A DNA stretch of 38,790 nucleotides from JAWCLZ01 sp037443105 (GCA_037443105.1 JBBIOZ010000003.1:1-38790); one strand, 5' to 3'. Positions 24,140-33,800 are shown, counted from the first letter of the stretch. The notes: generated by a model not told the origin, from the sequence alone. A program made the numbers and translations.

Positions 24140-24167
24140 TTATAGCTCGTAGCTGCAGCCTTCCACT
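24119..24167. repeat. 27-bp-period tandem duplication at the 3' end of the RNase J gene
   Basis: CTCGTAGTTGCAGTTTTCCA (from 24119) and CTCGTAGCTGCAGCCTTCCA (from 24146) differ at only three positions. The offset of 27 nt is nine codons. On the minus strand the inner copy encodes VEGCSYE at the protein's end. After the stop the outer copy would encode VENCNYE in the same frame. Confidence 0.75.
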
Positions 24168-25516
24168 GGTAAGACTACTTGGGTTTTGAGTTTCTTTAGA
24201 AATGGGGTGAACATATTTGCATTTTGAGTATGCACTGGGAAGAATTTCTCCGGCTTCAATCTCTCTACTATTTCATAGATATCCTCAGCCCTTGCGTGTC
24301 CAGAGGTATGTATGTGGTAGAGGGGCACGCCATATGCAGCGAGCCATCGCTTTAATCTTTCATAGTCGAGTTCCATTTCCTCTTCAAAGGGCTCGGTTTG
24401 AGAGAGTATATAAACACTGCCGGGTGGTGGGTTTAGATATCTTATGGGTGTGAATTGCCAAGCATCGAGGAATAAATATCTCTCTGGATTTGCTTTCAGG
24501 TCTTTTGATTGAATAAATATATCTCGACCGCTATGTTCAATTATCCGCTTAACCCTTTTGCTTGCTTTCTCGGTGGATAGCTCTCGAATGAATACACGTG
24601 CATCTCTTAATTTGGGGATTTCTTTTTTCAACCTAGGGTCTTTCTCTAGTGAAATTAAAGTAATTGCAATTAACTGGGAGACTATTAATTTTTTATCTAG
24701 CTCTTGAGCTATGTCCCAGAACATTCTGATTCTATCAACATCGCTGTGGGAGACGCTTGCAATTACCAAGCCACCCCTGCAGGCTGACTTAATTGTCTTT
24801 GCAGTATAGCTGTTGACATCTTTCTCAGAGAGAGGCACGCCGCCGCCCTCTATATTTGTGCCTTCGCAGATCAAAGCTTTAATCGGCTCGCCGAGTTTTT
24901 CCAAGCGCGCTATAAAGGCATCGGTATACTCAGATACCACGCCGTGTCTTCGAAAATCACCGGTGTAGACTACGAGTCCTTCGGAGGTTGTTATTGCGAA
25001 GGAATAGGCGCTTGGAATGCTATGATCTATATGCGATGGCACAACCCTTAGGTCGTTGAATTTAAGTATTTGACCAGTTCTAAAAGTTTTATATCTAGCT
25101 GTATCTCGCTCTTGATATCGCTTTACCGCATAGTTCTGCTTCGCCTTAGCCTGCATATGTTCATTGAAAATTTTATAAGCAGCTTCACCCAGCCAAATTG
25201 GTATATCGCTTCTGGTAAGAGTGGTTGCACCAATGTGATCGCTGTGGGCGTGGGAAATTAATATGGCATCGCAGGGCCTCTCTTTTTCTTTTGCTTCTTC
25301 ATACATACCTGGAATTCTAGGCACTAGGCCGACCTCTGCGTATTCCTCTATTGAATGGCGGGGGAAGTCAAGTGGGAAGGAGTAGTACTCGCTGAGCTTG
25401 CTTAAGCAAAAGCCATAGTCTAGGAAAACCCTTGCTTTATACTCGCTGTCTTGCAGTAGAACTGCGTTGCCTCCAATTGTATTCACGCCGCCGTGGAAGG
25501 TTAGTTTAACAGACAT
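24140..25516 (-). CDS. RNase J-like metallo-beta-lactamase nuclease
   Basis: This 458-residue protein of the beta-CASP/MBL superfamily is closest in layout to archaeal RNase J-type or MBL RNA-decay exonucleases. The metal-binding motif H89-x-H91-x-D93-H94 is in ISHAHSDHIGA. Motif 3 lies in PSHIDHSIPSAYSF, and the aspartate motif 4 in VYTGDFRRHG. The beta-CASP part includes ALICEGTNIEGGG, and the C-terminal histidine motif is IHTSGHARAEDIYEI with FFPVHTQN. All catalytic residues look intact. It would degrade or process RNA 5'-3'. It follows the phosphatase gene with a 2-nt gap, at the 3' end of the run that starts with the M48 gene. Its 3' end carries a small tandem duplication. Confidence 0.85.
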   Translation of the reverse strand: MSVKLTFHGGVNTIGGNAVLLQDSEYKARVFLDYGFCLSKLSEYYSFPLDFPRHSIEEYAEVGLVPRIPGMYEEAKEKERPCDAILISHAHSDHIGATTLTRSDIPIWLGEAAYKIFNEHMQAKAKQNYAVKRYQERDTARYKTFRTGQILKFNDLRVVPSHIDHSIPSAYSFAITTSEGLVVYTGDFRRHGVVSEYTDAFIARLEKLGEPIKALICEGTNIEGGGVPLSEKDVNSYTAKTIKSACRGGLVIASVSHSDVDRIRMFWDIAQELDKKLIVSQLIAITLISLEKDPRLKKEIPKLRDARVFIRELSTEKASKRVKRIIEHSGRDIFIQSKDLKANPERYLFLDAWQFTPIRYLNPPPGSVYILSQTEPFEEEMELDYERLKRWLAAYGVPLYHIHTSGHARAEDIYEIVERLKPEKFFPVHTQNANMFTPFLKKLKTQVVLPVEGCSYEL

Positions 25517-25518
25517 AT

Positions 25519-25977
25519 TTAGTTTAGCTTATCCAATGCTCTCTCCAGCAGCATTTTTATATCGCAAGCGATCTCTCTATAGACCTCTATATCTCTCCCT
25601 ATGGGATCGTGAATATCGAAATCTCTATAGCCAGCGAATTCCCCAAGGGTATATATTTTTGCCTTGCTCTCTGGATGCATTTCGATTATCTCTTCTTTGA
25701 TCTCTCGCGTCATAGTGAGAATTAAATCATTTTGCTCTATCATGGTGCTATTTAGCTGCTTGGTGGTGTGATTTGAGATATCAATGTCAATTTCCCTCAA
25801 AACTTGAATTGCATTGCGAGCGGCTTTCCCAGGGATTGCAGCAATAGCAGCGATACCAGCTGAAGATATAGCTATCTTTTTACCCCGCTCTTCAAGCATT
25901 TTCCTCAAAATTCCCTCAGCCATTGGGCTTCTGCAGCTATTTCCTTCGCAGACAAATAATATGCTCTTATAGGCCAT
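25519..25977 (-). CDS. Low-molecular-weight protein tyrosine phosphatase / arsenate reductase family
   Basis: This 152-residue phosphatase of the LMW-PTP fold has the catalytic loop C10-E-G-N-S-C15-R16-S (FVCEGNSCRSPMAEGIL), which is CX5R with the nucleophile C10. The general-acid aspartate lies in FDIHDPIGRDIEVY. It would remove phosphate from tyrosine or other residues, or act as a thioredoxin-type arsenate reductase. A second cysteine in the loop (C15) is common to both groups, so the sequence does not decide. It lies 63 nt after rad50 and 2 nt before the RNase J-like gene. No ars operon surrounds it. Confidence 0.85.
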   Translation of the reverse strand: MAYKSILFVCEGNSCRSPMAEGILRKMLEERGKKIAISSAGIAAIAAIPGKAARNAIQVLREIDIDISNHTTKQLNSTMIEQNDLILTMTREIKEEIIEMHPESKAKIYTLGEFAGYRDFDIHDPIGRDIEVYREIACDIKMLLERALDKLN

Positions 25978-26040
25978 ACTAAATATATTATAGCTTCAAT
26001 CTCAATTATATATCATAGCTTTCTTCTTCAAATTCATTTT

Positions 26041-28755
26041 TTAAGAAGCAGCTTCAACTATTGAGTAGCCCTCTTTTTTGCTCACATTATAGATCAAATC
26101 AGCTGCTTCTTCGACTTCGCGATGATGAGTTATTATCAGCATTTGAGGTATAATTCTCCCTCCCTCTCTGAAGAAGGAGTTAAGGATATTCACCAGCTCC
26201 CTTCTTCTTTCCTCATCCAAGTGAGTTGTAGGTTCATCCATTATTATGGTTTCAACCTTGTTTGAAAGTACTCTGGCTATTGCCAGTCTCAATGCTATTG
26301 CAAGTGCAACTCGCTCTCCACCGCTTATTTGATCTATATCTTGCTTTCCACCTGGGCCTATTACTGCTATGCTGTAATCATCATCGATTGCTATATCTGA
26401 ATACTCAAGGTTGAATTTCTCGAAGAAATCGCGGGTGAAACTTTGAAGTCGAAGTTTTGCTCTCGCTCTTATTAACTTCTGCACGCCTTCCTTGCCAAAC
26501 GCTTCTCTGATTTTCTCTAAAATTTTTATATAGCTCTCCATTCTTTTCTTTATTTTTTCCTTTTCAGCGAGTTCCTTTAATTCACCGTTAAGCTTCGAAA
26601 GTGTTTCTTCCAGTCCCTTTATTTTGGTTTCTATTTCCACTATTTGTTTACTGGCTTCTGATTTATGCTCCTCTGCTTCCTTAAGTTCTTCCTCTTTCTG
26701 CTTGTGTACTTTTTCATCATATCCAAGTTTTTTGATCTCTTGAATTACGTTATTATGCTCCAGTTTTTTATCCAATAACTTTTTTTCAATCTCAGCGACT
26801 TCTAATTCTAACTCTGGCTTCCTCTTTGCAATTGGCTCATTTCTATCATATTCTTCTTTTTTCCTCCGCAGCTCGTTTATCTCCTCCTCAGGCTTCTCAG
26901 GCTCGTAGCCTAGTTTTCCAGCTAATGCTTTTAAATTTGAATTTATTTCTTCCAGTGCTGTTGTTATTGGTTCTAGCTGTAATTTGAGCTGCTCTCTAGC
27001 CGGGTATCTCGCGATTTCGCGCTTCGCTGCTTCATAGCTTTGATAAGCCTCCTCAAGTTCCACTAGTTCTCGCTCAAGCTTCTTTATTTCTTCATCCAGT
27101 TTTTTAAGCAGCATTGCTTTCTCCTGAAGCTCTTTAACCTCCTCCCTTTGCTGGGCAATTTTAGCTCTTAACTCTGCTATTTGAGCTGATAGGTTATGAA
27201 GCCTCACTGGGTCTATACTCGCCAGTTCCTCGAGCTTTGCTTCACATTCTTTTTTCCCTTGATTTGCTTTCTTCTGCTCTTTCTTCAAAGCAGCTATCTC
27301 GCTCTCAATTCTATTCCTCTCGGTGGTGAATTCTGCTTCAAGTTTTTGAATATGATCAAATGTTAATTCTCTACCGCAGATAGGGCAAGTCTCAGCCTGT
27401 GAAATTTGAGAGAGGTTATATTCAAGGTCTTCTTTTCTCCTCTTAAGCGAGCCAATTCTTTGACTGCATTCCTCAATTTTGTTCTCAAGTTCGTCTCTAC
27501 TGCGCTCAAGCTCTCCTTTTTTCTTCAGCAGCACTGATTCCAAGCTCTCAAGATTCACTTCCTCCTCAAGTGCTTCTGAGTATATCTTTAGTCCATTAGC
27601 TAGCTCTTCATTTTTATTCGCCTCATCTTTCTCGCTCTCTCTAAGCTGCTTCAGCGCTCTCCTCAGGCTCTCCTCCGCTCCTTCATAGCTCCTGCGCTCT
27701 TCCCTCTTCAAGCTCAACAGCTCATTTTTCGCAAGATATGATTTATGGGCCTCTGCAGTATCCAGCTGTATTTTACTTAACTCAGTGATGCGCTTGAGTT
27801 TCTCCAAAAGCTGGCTTTGAATGAGTTCTTTATTTTTTCTCTCAATCAAGCCGCTGACATATCTCTCTAAAAATGGCAGCTGCTTGATAGCTTGCTCGAG
27901 GGCTTTAACTTTGCTATATGCCTCTCTAGCTTTTTCAAACTCGCTTTGCTTCTCCTGCTTTCTTAGCTCGAGATTTTCAATTTCCTTCTCCAGTATTTTC
28001 TTCCTAGAATCAAGTTCTTGATGTCTCTTTTTATCCACTTCGAGGTTTCTCAATATTGCTTGAAATGCTTCCACTTTAGCTTGGGTCTCTTTCAACTCAT
28101 TTCTCTTTAATTCCAGCGAGGAATTCAGCTGTTTAAGCTTCACTTCATTTTCCTCGATCTCTCCTTTAATCTCAGGGATTTTTTCCAGCTCTCCCTCTAA
28201 CCTTGCTATTTCCACTTCATATTCCTTTATCACATCCTTCATATTTACCCAAGCTCTCTGCAGGTCTTCGATTCCGAGCAATTTAGAGATCAATTCCTTT
28301 CTCACCCCTGGTGTTGCTGTCACCAAGCTCTCTATTTCTCCCTGGCGCACGTAGATTGATTGCAGGAATAAGTCTCTCTCTATACCCAAGATTTTCTCCA
28401 CTTCTGAAACTATGGTTCGCTCTCCACCTCTAGCGAGGAGTATTCTCTCGCCATTTTGCACTTTGAATAACGCACCTTGAGCCGCTTTATTTCGCTCAAT
28501 TATCCATTCAACTGCATAGCTAACTCCCCCCTCGCTGAAGTCTACTGCTACTTTGGATTTACTTGCCCTTGAGTTGATCAAATTTTCTTTCCTTCCTCTG
28601 CTATGTATGTTGAAGAGGGCAAAGCTAATTCCATCGAGAAGCGAAGTCTTGCCAGCGCCATTTGGACCTGTAATTACATTTATTCCATAGTCAAGCATTA
28701 GCTCGCTGTTTCTATGTGAAATAAAATTTTCCACTTTAAGGTTTTTCAATATCAT
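26041..28755 (-). CDS. rad50: DNA double-strand break repair ATPase Rad50
   Basis: Rad50 is an SMC-like ATPase that with Mre11 tethers and resects DNA ends. The 904 residues have an N-terminal half-ATPase with Walker A ITGPNGAGKTSLLDG, and two long coiled-coil arms of roughly 270 and 330 residues. They meet at the zinc hook CPIC (about residue 455, AETCPICGRELTF). The C-terminal half carries the ABC signature QISGGERVALAIALRLA (about 808) and Walker B TIIMDEPTTHLDEERR (about 840), followed by LIITHHREVEEAADL. All elements look intact. Its ATG overlaps the mre11 stop by 1 nt (TAATG), consistent with stoichiometric co-translation. Confidence 0.98.
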   Translation of the reverse strand: MILKNLKVENFISHRNSELMLDYGINVITGPNGAGKTSLLDGISFALFNIHSRGRKENLINSRASKSKVAVDFSEGGVSYAVEWIIERNKAAQGALFKVQNGERILLARGGERTIVSEVEKILGIERDLFLQSIYVRQGEIESLVTATPGVRKELISKLLGIEDLQRAWVNMKDVIKEYEVEIARLEGELEKIPEIKGEIEENEVKLKQLNSSLELKRNELKETQAKVEAFQAILRNLEVDKKRHQELDSRKKILEKEIENLELRKQEKQSEFEKAREAYSKVKALEQAIKQLPFLERYVSGLIERKNKELIQSQLLEKLKRITELSKIQLDTAEAHKSYLAKNELLSLKREERRSYEGAEESLRRALKQLRESEKDEANKNEELANGLKIYSEALEEEVNLESLESVLLKKKGELERSRDELENKIEECSQRIGSLKRRKEDLEYNLSQISQAETCPICGRELTFDHIQKLEAEFTTERNRIESEIAALKKEQKKANQGKKECEAKLEELASIDPVRLHNLSAQIAELRAKIAQQREEVKELQEKAMLLKKLDEEIKKLERELVELEEAYQSYEAAKREIARYPAREQLKLQLEPITTALEEINSNLKALAGKLGYEPEKPEEEINELRRKKEEYDRNEPIAKRKPELELEVAEIEKKLLDKKLEHNNVIQEIKKLGYDEKVHKQKEEELKEAEEHKSEASKQIVEIETKIKGLEETLSKLNGELKELAEKEKIKKRMESYIKILEKIREAFGKEGVQKLIRARAKLRLQSFTRDFFEKFNLEYSDIAIDDDYSIAVIGPGGKQDIDQISGGERVALAIALRLAIARVLSNKVETIIMDEPTTHLDEERRRELVNILNSFFREGGRIIPQMLIITHHREVEEAADLIYNVSKKEGYSIVEAAS

Positions 28756-29882
28756 TACTCTCCCCTCTTTTTGAAGTACTCCCCTGCGATCTTTTTAGCT
28801 TCCTCTACATCGCCATATCTCAGGAATTTAAATAACTCATAGCCTAGCTCTGCAAGTTCCTCGCTTTGAAGATATTCTTTGAGGAATTCATTTATGTTAA
28901 TTGAACTTGGCAGCTCTCTCTCCTCTTCACTTTCTTCTTTAAATTCTGGGCGAATCAGCAAGGTCTTTCCAGCAAGAGCTTCGTTTAAGGCTTGATGCAC
29001 ACTCTGCCGATCTATTTCCCTCCCCTCAATTATTGCGTGGACAACTGGCAGCTTTGCATCCTCTCCAATGGAATTCACCAGTGCCTCAAGTTCTCTTTGG
29101 AAATTTGCATAGCTAAGCTTAGCTCTTATTTGCGGTCTAATGCTCTCGATTTTAACTTCAACTACGCTTACTTTCCCCCCTTCTATATCAACGAGATTGA
29201 AGCCCTTGCCGCGTCTCTCCCAGCCGCTAATTTCATCCCTTCTAATTATCTCCGTTGAACCGGCATATGCGAGCTCTCCCTCTCCGTGGGAAGCTCTAGT
29301 TCTGGTGTGGAGATGGCCTAAGGCATAGTACTTGAAATTCCTCGGCAACTCGTCCAATTTAAGTTCGAAGACCTCTCCATAGGAGAATTTATCGATGGCT
29401 TGATGAAGCATTAAAACACTTGTTTTATACTTCGCTGCTTGGATATCGAGTTTTTTCAATTCTTCGATAAGTACCTCTCGATATCTTTGACTCAAGTTTG
29501 AAATGCCAGCTATCAATATTTCTTCGCCATTTATATTTAAAATGCTGTAGCTAGCGGCGCTTATGCCCAAAATCTCAATTTTATCTTCAAATAATATATG
29601 AGGAGGCAAGCCGAGCTTTTTAGGTCTATCGTGATCGCCAAGTATGGCGTAGACCTTGATTTTATCCAGCTTGCTTAAAAATTTTTTAAACTCATAGTAT
29701 GCTTTAGCTGGCGGTCTCGATGAATCAAATAAGTCACCGCTGTGCAGCACTATATCAACGCGCTCCTCTAAAATTTTACTTGCAATTTCTTCGAGCACGT
29801 CGTAGATATCCTGCTCCCTTTCCAAGAGGTTGTATTGCTTATATCCTAGGTGGGTGTCAGCTAAATGTGCTATCCTCACCAT
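28755..29882 (-). CDS. mre11: Double-strand break repair nuclease Mre11
   Basis: This Mn-dependent exo/endonuclease is the partner of Rad50. The 375 residues carry all phosphoesterase motifs: IAHLADTHLGYKQYN (D, H), VLHSGDLFDSSRP, YAILGDHDRPK, a histidine in SVLMLHQAID and YYALGHLHTRTRA. The capping domain and the C-terminal Rad50-binding helices (EYLQSEELAELGYELFKF) follow. It lies between herA (1-nt gap) and rad50 (1-nt overlap), the standard archaeal resection operon order herA-mre11-rad50 with nurA first here. In this complex HerA-NurA does long-range resection after Mre11-Rad50. Confidence 0.97.
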   Translation of the reverse strand: MVRIAHLADTHLGYKQYNLLEREQDIYDVLEEIASKILEERVDIVLHSGDLFDSSRPPAKAYYEFKKFLSKLDKIKVYAILGDHDRPKKLGLPPHILFEDKIEILGISAASYSILNINGEEILIAGISNLSQRYREVLIEELKKLDIQAAKYKTSVLMLHQAIDKFSYGEVFELKLDELPRNFKYYALGHLHTRTRASHGEGELAYAGSTEIIRRDEISGWERRGKGFNLVDIEGGKVSVVEVKIESIRPQIRAKLSYANFQRELEALVNSIGEDAKLPVVHAIIEGREIDRQSVHQALNEALAGKTLLIRPEFKEESEEERELPSSININEFLKEYLQSEELAELGYELFKFLRYGDVEEAKKIAGEYFKKRGE

Positions 29883-29883
29883 T

Positions 29884-31485
29884 TTATCTCACCCTATAAA
29901 ATCCAGTTATTTCACCTCTCAATTCCTCAATTTTATCCCCAGCTCTCGCTTGCTCAGCAGCTGCTTTCAGCTTGCCAACCACGTCTATATCTGCCCCGCC
30001 TTCTCTTGTTTTCCTCTTTTTGATCTTCACCATAACCGGTACTCTGGTCATCTCGCCCACTATTACTGCTTCACCTATATTTAACCCTGGGAGATCGCTT
30101 AATAAGTCTGCGCTCATTCGCTCCGAGCTAGTTGCAACTGCGTTTTGATCCTCGGGATTGGTGATTCTCATTATGATCTGGCTATTGCATTGACTGAGTG
30201 CGTCGGGATGTATTTTAGAGGGCCTCTGTGTGATTAATACTAGGAAGATGCCGAATTTTCTTCCCTCACTCGCGATTCTCTTTATAATGCTGCTTGAATA
30301 AGTGCTTTCATCCGGCGGTATGAAGCGATGAGCTTCCTCTATGAAGATGAAAACAGGGTAGTGGAACTCAGCGCTTGCAATTTTATCGTAGACCTCTATG
30401 AGAATTTTATATGCAATGTAATCCGAGACCTCATCTTCTAATCCTGAGAGGTCTACTACTGATATATGCATTGGCTGAAGCATTCTATCAATGCTCGTGG
30501 TGCAGCTGCTGAATATCTGCATTCTCATAAGTCTTTTAATATATTTCTGCGCTGATCTAGCTCCCCCTCTTATTTTATCATCCACATTCTCCCAATCCTC
30601 TGCTTTTTGCAATTGCTCAAGCAAGTCCCTCGGTAGAAAAATTGCTTTATCTCTCCTCACTTTTTCAATTGCTTTTTCAACCCCACTTATGATATTGGTA
30701 TAGTGATCGCTTATCCCTGAGATCAAGCATATCTCATCTATATCTAGATCTGAAAAGCAAATTTCATATGGCTCAACTCTTCCAATTTCTGATTCTGAAT
30801 ATCTACCCGTGCTCATTGGATTTCTAAATACCGTTACTCTATCTGAGAACTCATGTTTTCTACCTTCGATATTTCTCGATAGAAAGACATAGTCAGCATG
30901 TGGGTCAAGTATGATTATCGTAGCACCACTTGCTATTAATTCCTCAGCCAGTACACCTGCTGAGTAGCTCTTACCAGCGCCAGTTTGAGCTATGATTGCA
31001 AGATGCCTCCTGAAGCCCTTTATTGAAAGCGATACTGGAACCTCGCTTCTGGTTATTAAACTGCCTATATGGATTGCCTCTTCCTTGGGATAGGAATAGA
31101 ATTTCTCAAGTAATTCTGCTGGCGCGATGTAAACAGGCTTGCCAGGTGTAACTGCTCTCTTCGGCTGAAGCACGCTCCCGCTTTCGGTTAGAAATCCAAG
31201 TACTCTTGCTTTACCCCAAGTTTTCTTATCCACCAATCCAGATTCCACTATTTTCTTGATAATTTCAAAGTCCACTTCCTTGGTCAATGCTTGACTGGCT
31301 GAGATTATTCTCTCCACCTGCGCTATCACTGGTACTTCTTTCAATACGCCATCCACTTCTTCATGAGAGTAAACTGCTAGATATTCCCAGCGTGATGGCA
31401 TTTCCTCAGGCTTCGTGGAGAAATAGAATTCGCTTGAGCTTGCTTCTCCAATTATCATTCCAATTTCTCTATGGATATTTAACAC
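29884..31485 (-). CDS. herA: HerA hexameric DNA translocase/helicase
   Basis: HerA is a FtsK-like bipolar DNA helicase that threads DNA into the NurA nuclease. The 533 residues have an N-terminal HAS barrel (to about 150: MIIGEASSSEFYFS, VYSHEEVDGVLKEVPVIAQV), Walker A IIAQTGAGKSYSAG at about 165-178, Walker B FIFIEEAHRFIPPDES near 380, and an arginine-finger region in LVLITQRPSKIHPDALSQC. The C-terminal brace RITNPEDQNAVATSSE is also present. The start at 31485 overlaps nurA by 17 nt. A second in-frame ATG at 31458 (MIIGEASSSEFYF) would give a similar protein. Confidence 0.96.
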   Translation of the reverse strand: MLNIHREIGMIIGEASSSEFYFSTKPEEMPSRWEYLAVYSHEEVDGVLKEVPVIAQVERIISASQALTKEVDFEIIKKIVESGLVDKKTWGKARVLGFLTESGSVLQPKRAVTPGKPVYIAPAELLEKFYSYPKEEAIHIGSLITRSEVPVSLSIKGFRRHLAIIAQTGAGKSYSAGVLAEELIASGATIIILDPHADYVFLSRNIEGRKHEFSDRVTVFRNPMSTGRYSESEIGRVEPYEICFSDLDIDEICLISGISDHYTNIISGVEKAIEKVRRDKAIFLPRDLLEQLQKAEDWENVDDKIRGGARSAQKYIKRLMRMQIFSSCTTSIDRMLQPMHISVVDLSGLEDEVSDYIAYKILIEVYDKIASAEFHYPVFIFIEEAHRFIPPDESTYSSSIIKRIASEGRKFGIFLVLITQRPSKIHPDALSQCNSQIIMRITNPEDQNAVATSSERMSADLLSDLPGLNIGEAVIVGEMTRVPVMVKIKKRKTREGGADIDVVGKLKAAAEQARAGDKIEELRGEITGFYRVR

Positions 31486-32785
31486 GTCTATACCCCCGTC
31501 CGCGAATTATTTTACTTTGTAGAAGTTTTTCTAGATATGGGAAGTAGATTTCATCCACAATTTTCCTCCTAAGTCTAACCTTTTGATCCACATCCGCTAG
31601 CCAGAGGTTATATCTATCCAAGCCGCAGTAACCAGTGATGATAATTCTAAGGATGGCTTCGAGGTTGAGATTAACCGGCTTGGGCCAGTTTATTTCCGGG
31701 AGAGATCGATCCCAAAATGGTAGATCTATTCTAATTGGAGAATCCCTTGGGTCGAGTAGAATGTGGAGTGAGAGGAAGCTCGGGAGCTTTGGAATATTTG
31801 AAATGATATTCGCGGCCCAGTCGATGAATTCCTTTTCTCTACCTAGGGTTGGAAAGTTATTTTCAAGGTATTCCCACGGGTTTGAGCGATATTTTTCTAA
31901 AGCTCTAGCGGCTCCCGCAGATGGACCGAGCAATAAAGGCTGAGTATAGCCTATGCTTGATGCGAAGTTAATCACAAGTTGAAAGTCAGGTCTGGAGGAA
32001 GCTAATTCATTCAAAATCAATTCAATGGTTTCAAGCTTAGCTCCATGTTTAGCTTTGAGTTTCTGGAATCTATCGAAAGCAGCTCTCTCGTTGTCTAAGA
32101 CCATTGGAAAAAGAGTTTTCAATTCTTCTCTATCTTCCTCAAATTCAATTTTTCCAAGTTCTTCCTCGAATATCAAGCTAAGTAAGTAGTCGCGGTAAAA
32201 CGTTGATCTGCTTTCCTTGCTAACACCAATGAGGAGAATATCTTTCCCTCTGCAGAGATCTAGTAATTCTAGATAAGTTTGGAAGTAATTTAAAAGCATG
32301 GCTCGTTCTCCCTCAATTTTGATTTCAATTGGAAGATGCATGGCTCTTCCGTAGAGTGAGCCATCCAGTAGAATTGCATTGCCTTTGAAGCCATTTTTCA
32401 AAGCATCAATTGCTGCTTTGAATTCAAGTAATTCCATCTTTCTACCTATGAAATCGCGTATTTCTAAGAAAGCTTCTCTGGTATAGAAAACATCGGTTTC
32501 AATTCTCTTTTGCACTTTATCCCTCCACGCTGCAAGAGCTCTTATGATGTAGAATATACCCCCTGTTGAAAGCAAATTTGTATATACACTTGAATCGATA
32601 GCGAGGATATTTAACTCAGAGGGATTTGAAGTATACTTAGTTTTATCAACCTCTATCCAGTGGGCATTAAAATAGCTTTTGAAGCTCTCCAGCAGAGGAG
32701 TTGGTTTGCCTCTGAAGATCTTCTCCCTCATTTTTTCCTTCTTGCTATTTATAGCTGAAGCGAATTCATCGAGAAAAGCTGGCAT
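31469..32785 (-). CDS. nurA: NurA 5'-3' nuclease
   Basis: This is the RNase H-like nuclease partner of HerA. The 438 residues show the conserved acidic positions in LNILAIDSSVYTNLLSTGG (first Asp) and NAILLDGSLYGRAMHLP (second Asp). They also show an IGVSKESRSTFYRDYLLS segment with the conserved serine/lysine, and a C-terminal VNLNLEAILRIIITGYCG helix. It is longer than Sulfolobus NurA but typical for euryarchaeal members. It is the first gene of the resection operon and overlaps herA by 17 nt. The M48 protease gene ends 38 nt upstream and may share its transcript. Confidence 0.93.
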   Translation of the reverse strand: MPAFLDEFASAINSKKEKMREKIFRGKPTPLLESFKSYFNAHWIEVDKTKYTSNPSELNILAIDSSVYTNLLSTGGIFYIIRALAAWRDKVQKRIETDVFYTREAFLEIRDFIGRKMELLEFKAAIDALKNGFKGNAILLDGSLYGRAMHLPIEIKIEGERAMLLNYFQTYLELLDLCRGKDILLIGVSKESRSTFYRDYLLSLIFEEELGKIEFEEDREELKTLFPMVLDNERAAFDRFQKLKAKHGAKLETIELILNELASSRPDFQLVINFASSIGYTQPLLLGPSAGAARALEKYRSNPWEYLENNFPTLGREKEFIDWAANIISNIPKLPSFLSLHILLDPRDSPIRIDLPFWDRSLPEINWPKPVNLNLEAILRIIITGYCGLDRYNLWLADVDQKVRLRRKIVDEIYFPYLEKLLQSKIIRGRGYRRVKYP

Positions 32786-32823
32786 TTTTTCATTACCTCT
32801 TGCTCCATTTTACTCTCCATCAT

Positions 32824-33723
32824 TTATGCTAAATTTTTAATCCTCTTCTCCAGCTCAGGGTGGTCTTGGAATATTAAATTAATTAAGGGATTTTTGAAGC
32901 TAACTTGATTTCTGGAATAAATTTTATTCAAAGCACTTATTAACGCTCCTTTATTCCCTCCATATTTTAAGGCCTCTTTATCCGCCTGAAGCTCAGCACG
33001 CCGCTTGAGTGCGTTGTAAATTGCTATGAAAATTATAGCAAGAGTTAAGACCATTGGCAGGTGAATATCAAGTAAAATGAAGCCTGAATCAAAAAGCAGG
33101 TTTACTACATAGCTCAATATAAAGCGGCTGGTTATAAGCAATGTAAATAATGCGATAAAAGTAAGTAGGATATAACGCTGAAGAGTTTTTATATGGCCAA
33201 TTTCATGGGCTAAAATCATTATTTTTTCCTCAGGGGAGTATTCCTTGCCACTTGCAATTCCATCGCTCAATCGAATTCTATAGATAATTTTAAATGGTTT
33301 TAAGTCCGCTGTTACATAGGCATTATGTATATTGAGATCGCCATATTTTTCCAGTGAAATTCTATTTTTTCCTAAGCCTGCTTTTTCTAAGAGATCTAGC
33401 GCGTTTTTTGCTAAGCTGGATTCCAGCTGCGCCACGTTTGCCACGCTATGTGAAAATGGCGCTACTGCTACCCAGTAGACAAGTGAGAATCCAGCGGATG
33501 TAACTATGAATTGAGCTGCATCAAAAGCTCTGGAGAGAGAATACCTCGAGGGCATTAGTATGAGTAGAGTTAAATTGAGCATTATTCCAAATGTAATGCT
33601 TAACCAAAAAACTCCTAGGTATACAATTGACCCGCGCTTTTTCAAACTCGAATGTCTTACAAAATCTCTACCTAAATAGATAAGCAGGAGAGCAAAGATC
33701 AAAGAAAGAAGCGATATATGCAT
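32824..33723 (-). CDS. M48-family membrane metallopeptidase (HtpX-like)
   Basis: This 299-residue zinc protease has two N-terminal membrane segments (about 4-18, 33-57), further hydrophobic segments around 73-92, and a pair at about 183-205 and 221-240. The zinc motif H173-E174-x2-H177 is in LAHEIGHIKTLQRY. The third ligand E244 is in RRAELQADKEALKYGG, the ExxxD pattern of M48. The active site faces the cytoplasm in HtpX-type enzymes, which clear damaged membrane proteins. It starts the minus-strand run that continues into nurA. It is divergent from the putative defence operon with about 100 nt between starts. Confidence 0.9.
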   Translation of the reverse strand: MHISLLSLIFALLLIYLGRDFVRHSSLKKRGSIVYLGVFWLSITFGIMLNLTLLILMPSRYSLSRAFDAAQFIVTSAGFSLVYWVAVAPFSHSVANVAQLESSLAKNALDLLEKAGLGKNRISLEKYGDLNIHNAYVTADLKPFKIIYRIRLSDGIASGKEYSPEEKIMILAHEIGHIKTLQRYILLTFIALFTLLITSRFILSYVVNLLFDSGFILLDIHLPMVLTLAIIFIAIYNALKRRAELQADKEALKYGGNKGALISALNKIYSRNQVSFKNPLINLIFQDHPELEKRIKNLA

Positions 33724-33788
33724 AGATAAATATCATGAAAATCAATATATATAAATTTTTTGTTTAACTGAAAATATTTTTTACAAAC

Positions 33789-33800
33789 ATAAACTATTTA
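33789..33800 (+). promoter_or_regulatory. TATA-type promoter of the sensor-regulator/BREX-like operon
   Basis: ATAAACTATTTA lies 27-38 nt before the ATG at 33827, and there is no Shine-Dalgarno sequence, so the first gene is probably leaderless. The spacer also drives the divergent M48 gene (TATATATAAA near 33742-33752). Confidence 0.45.
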
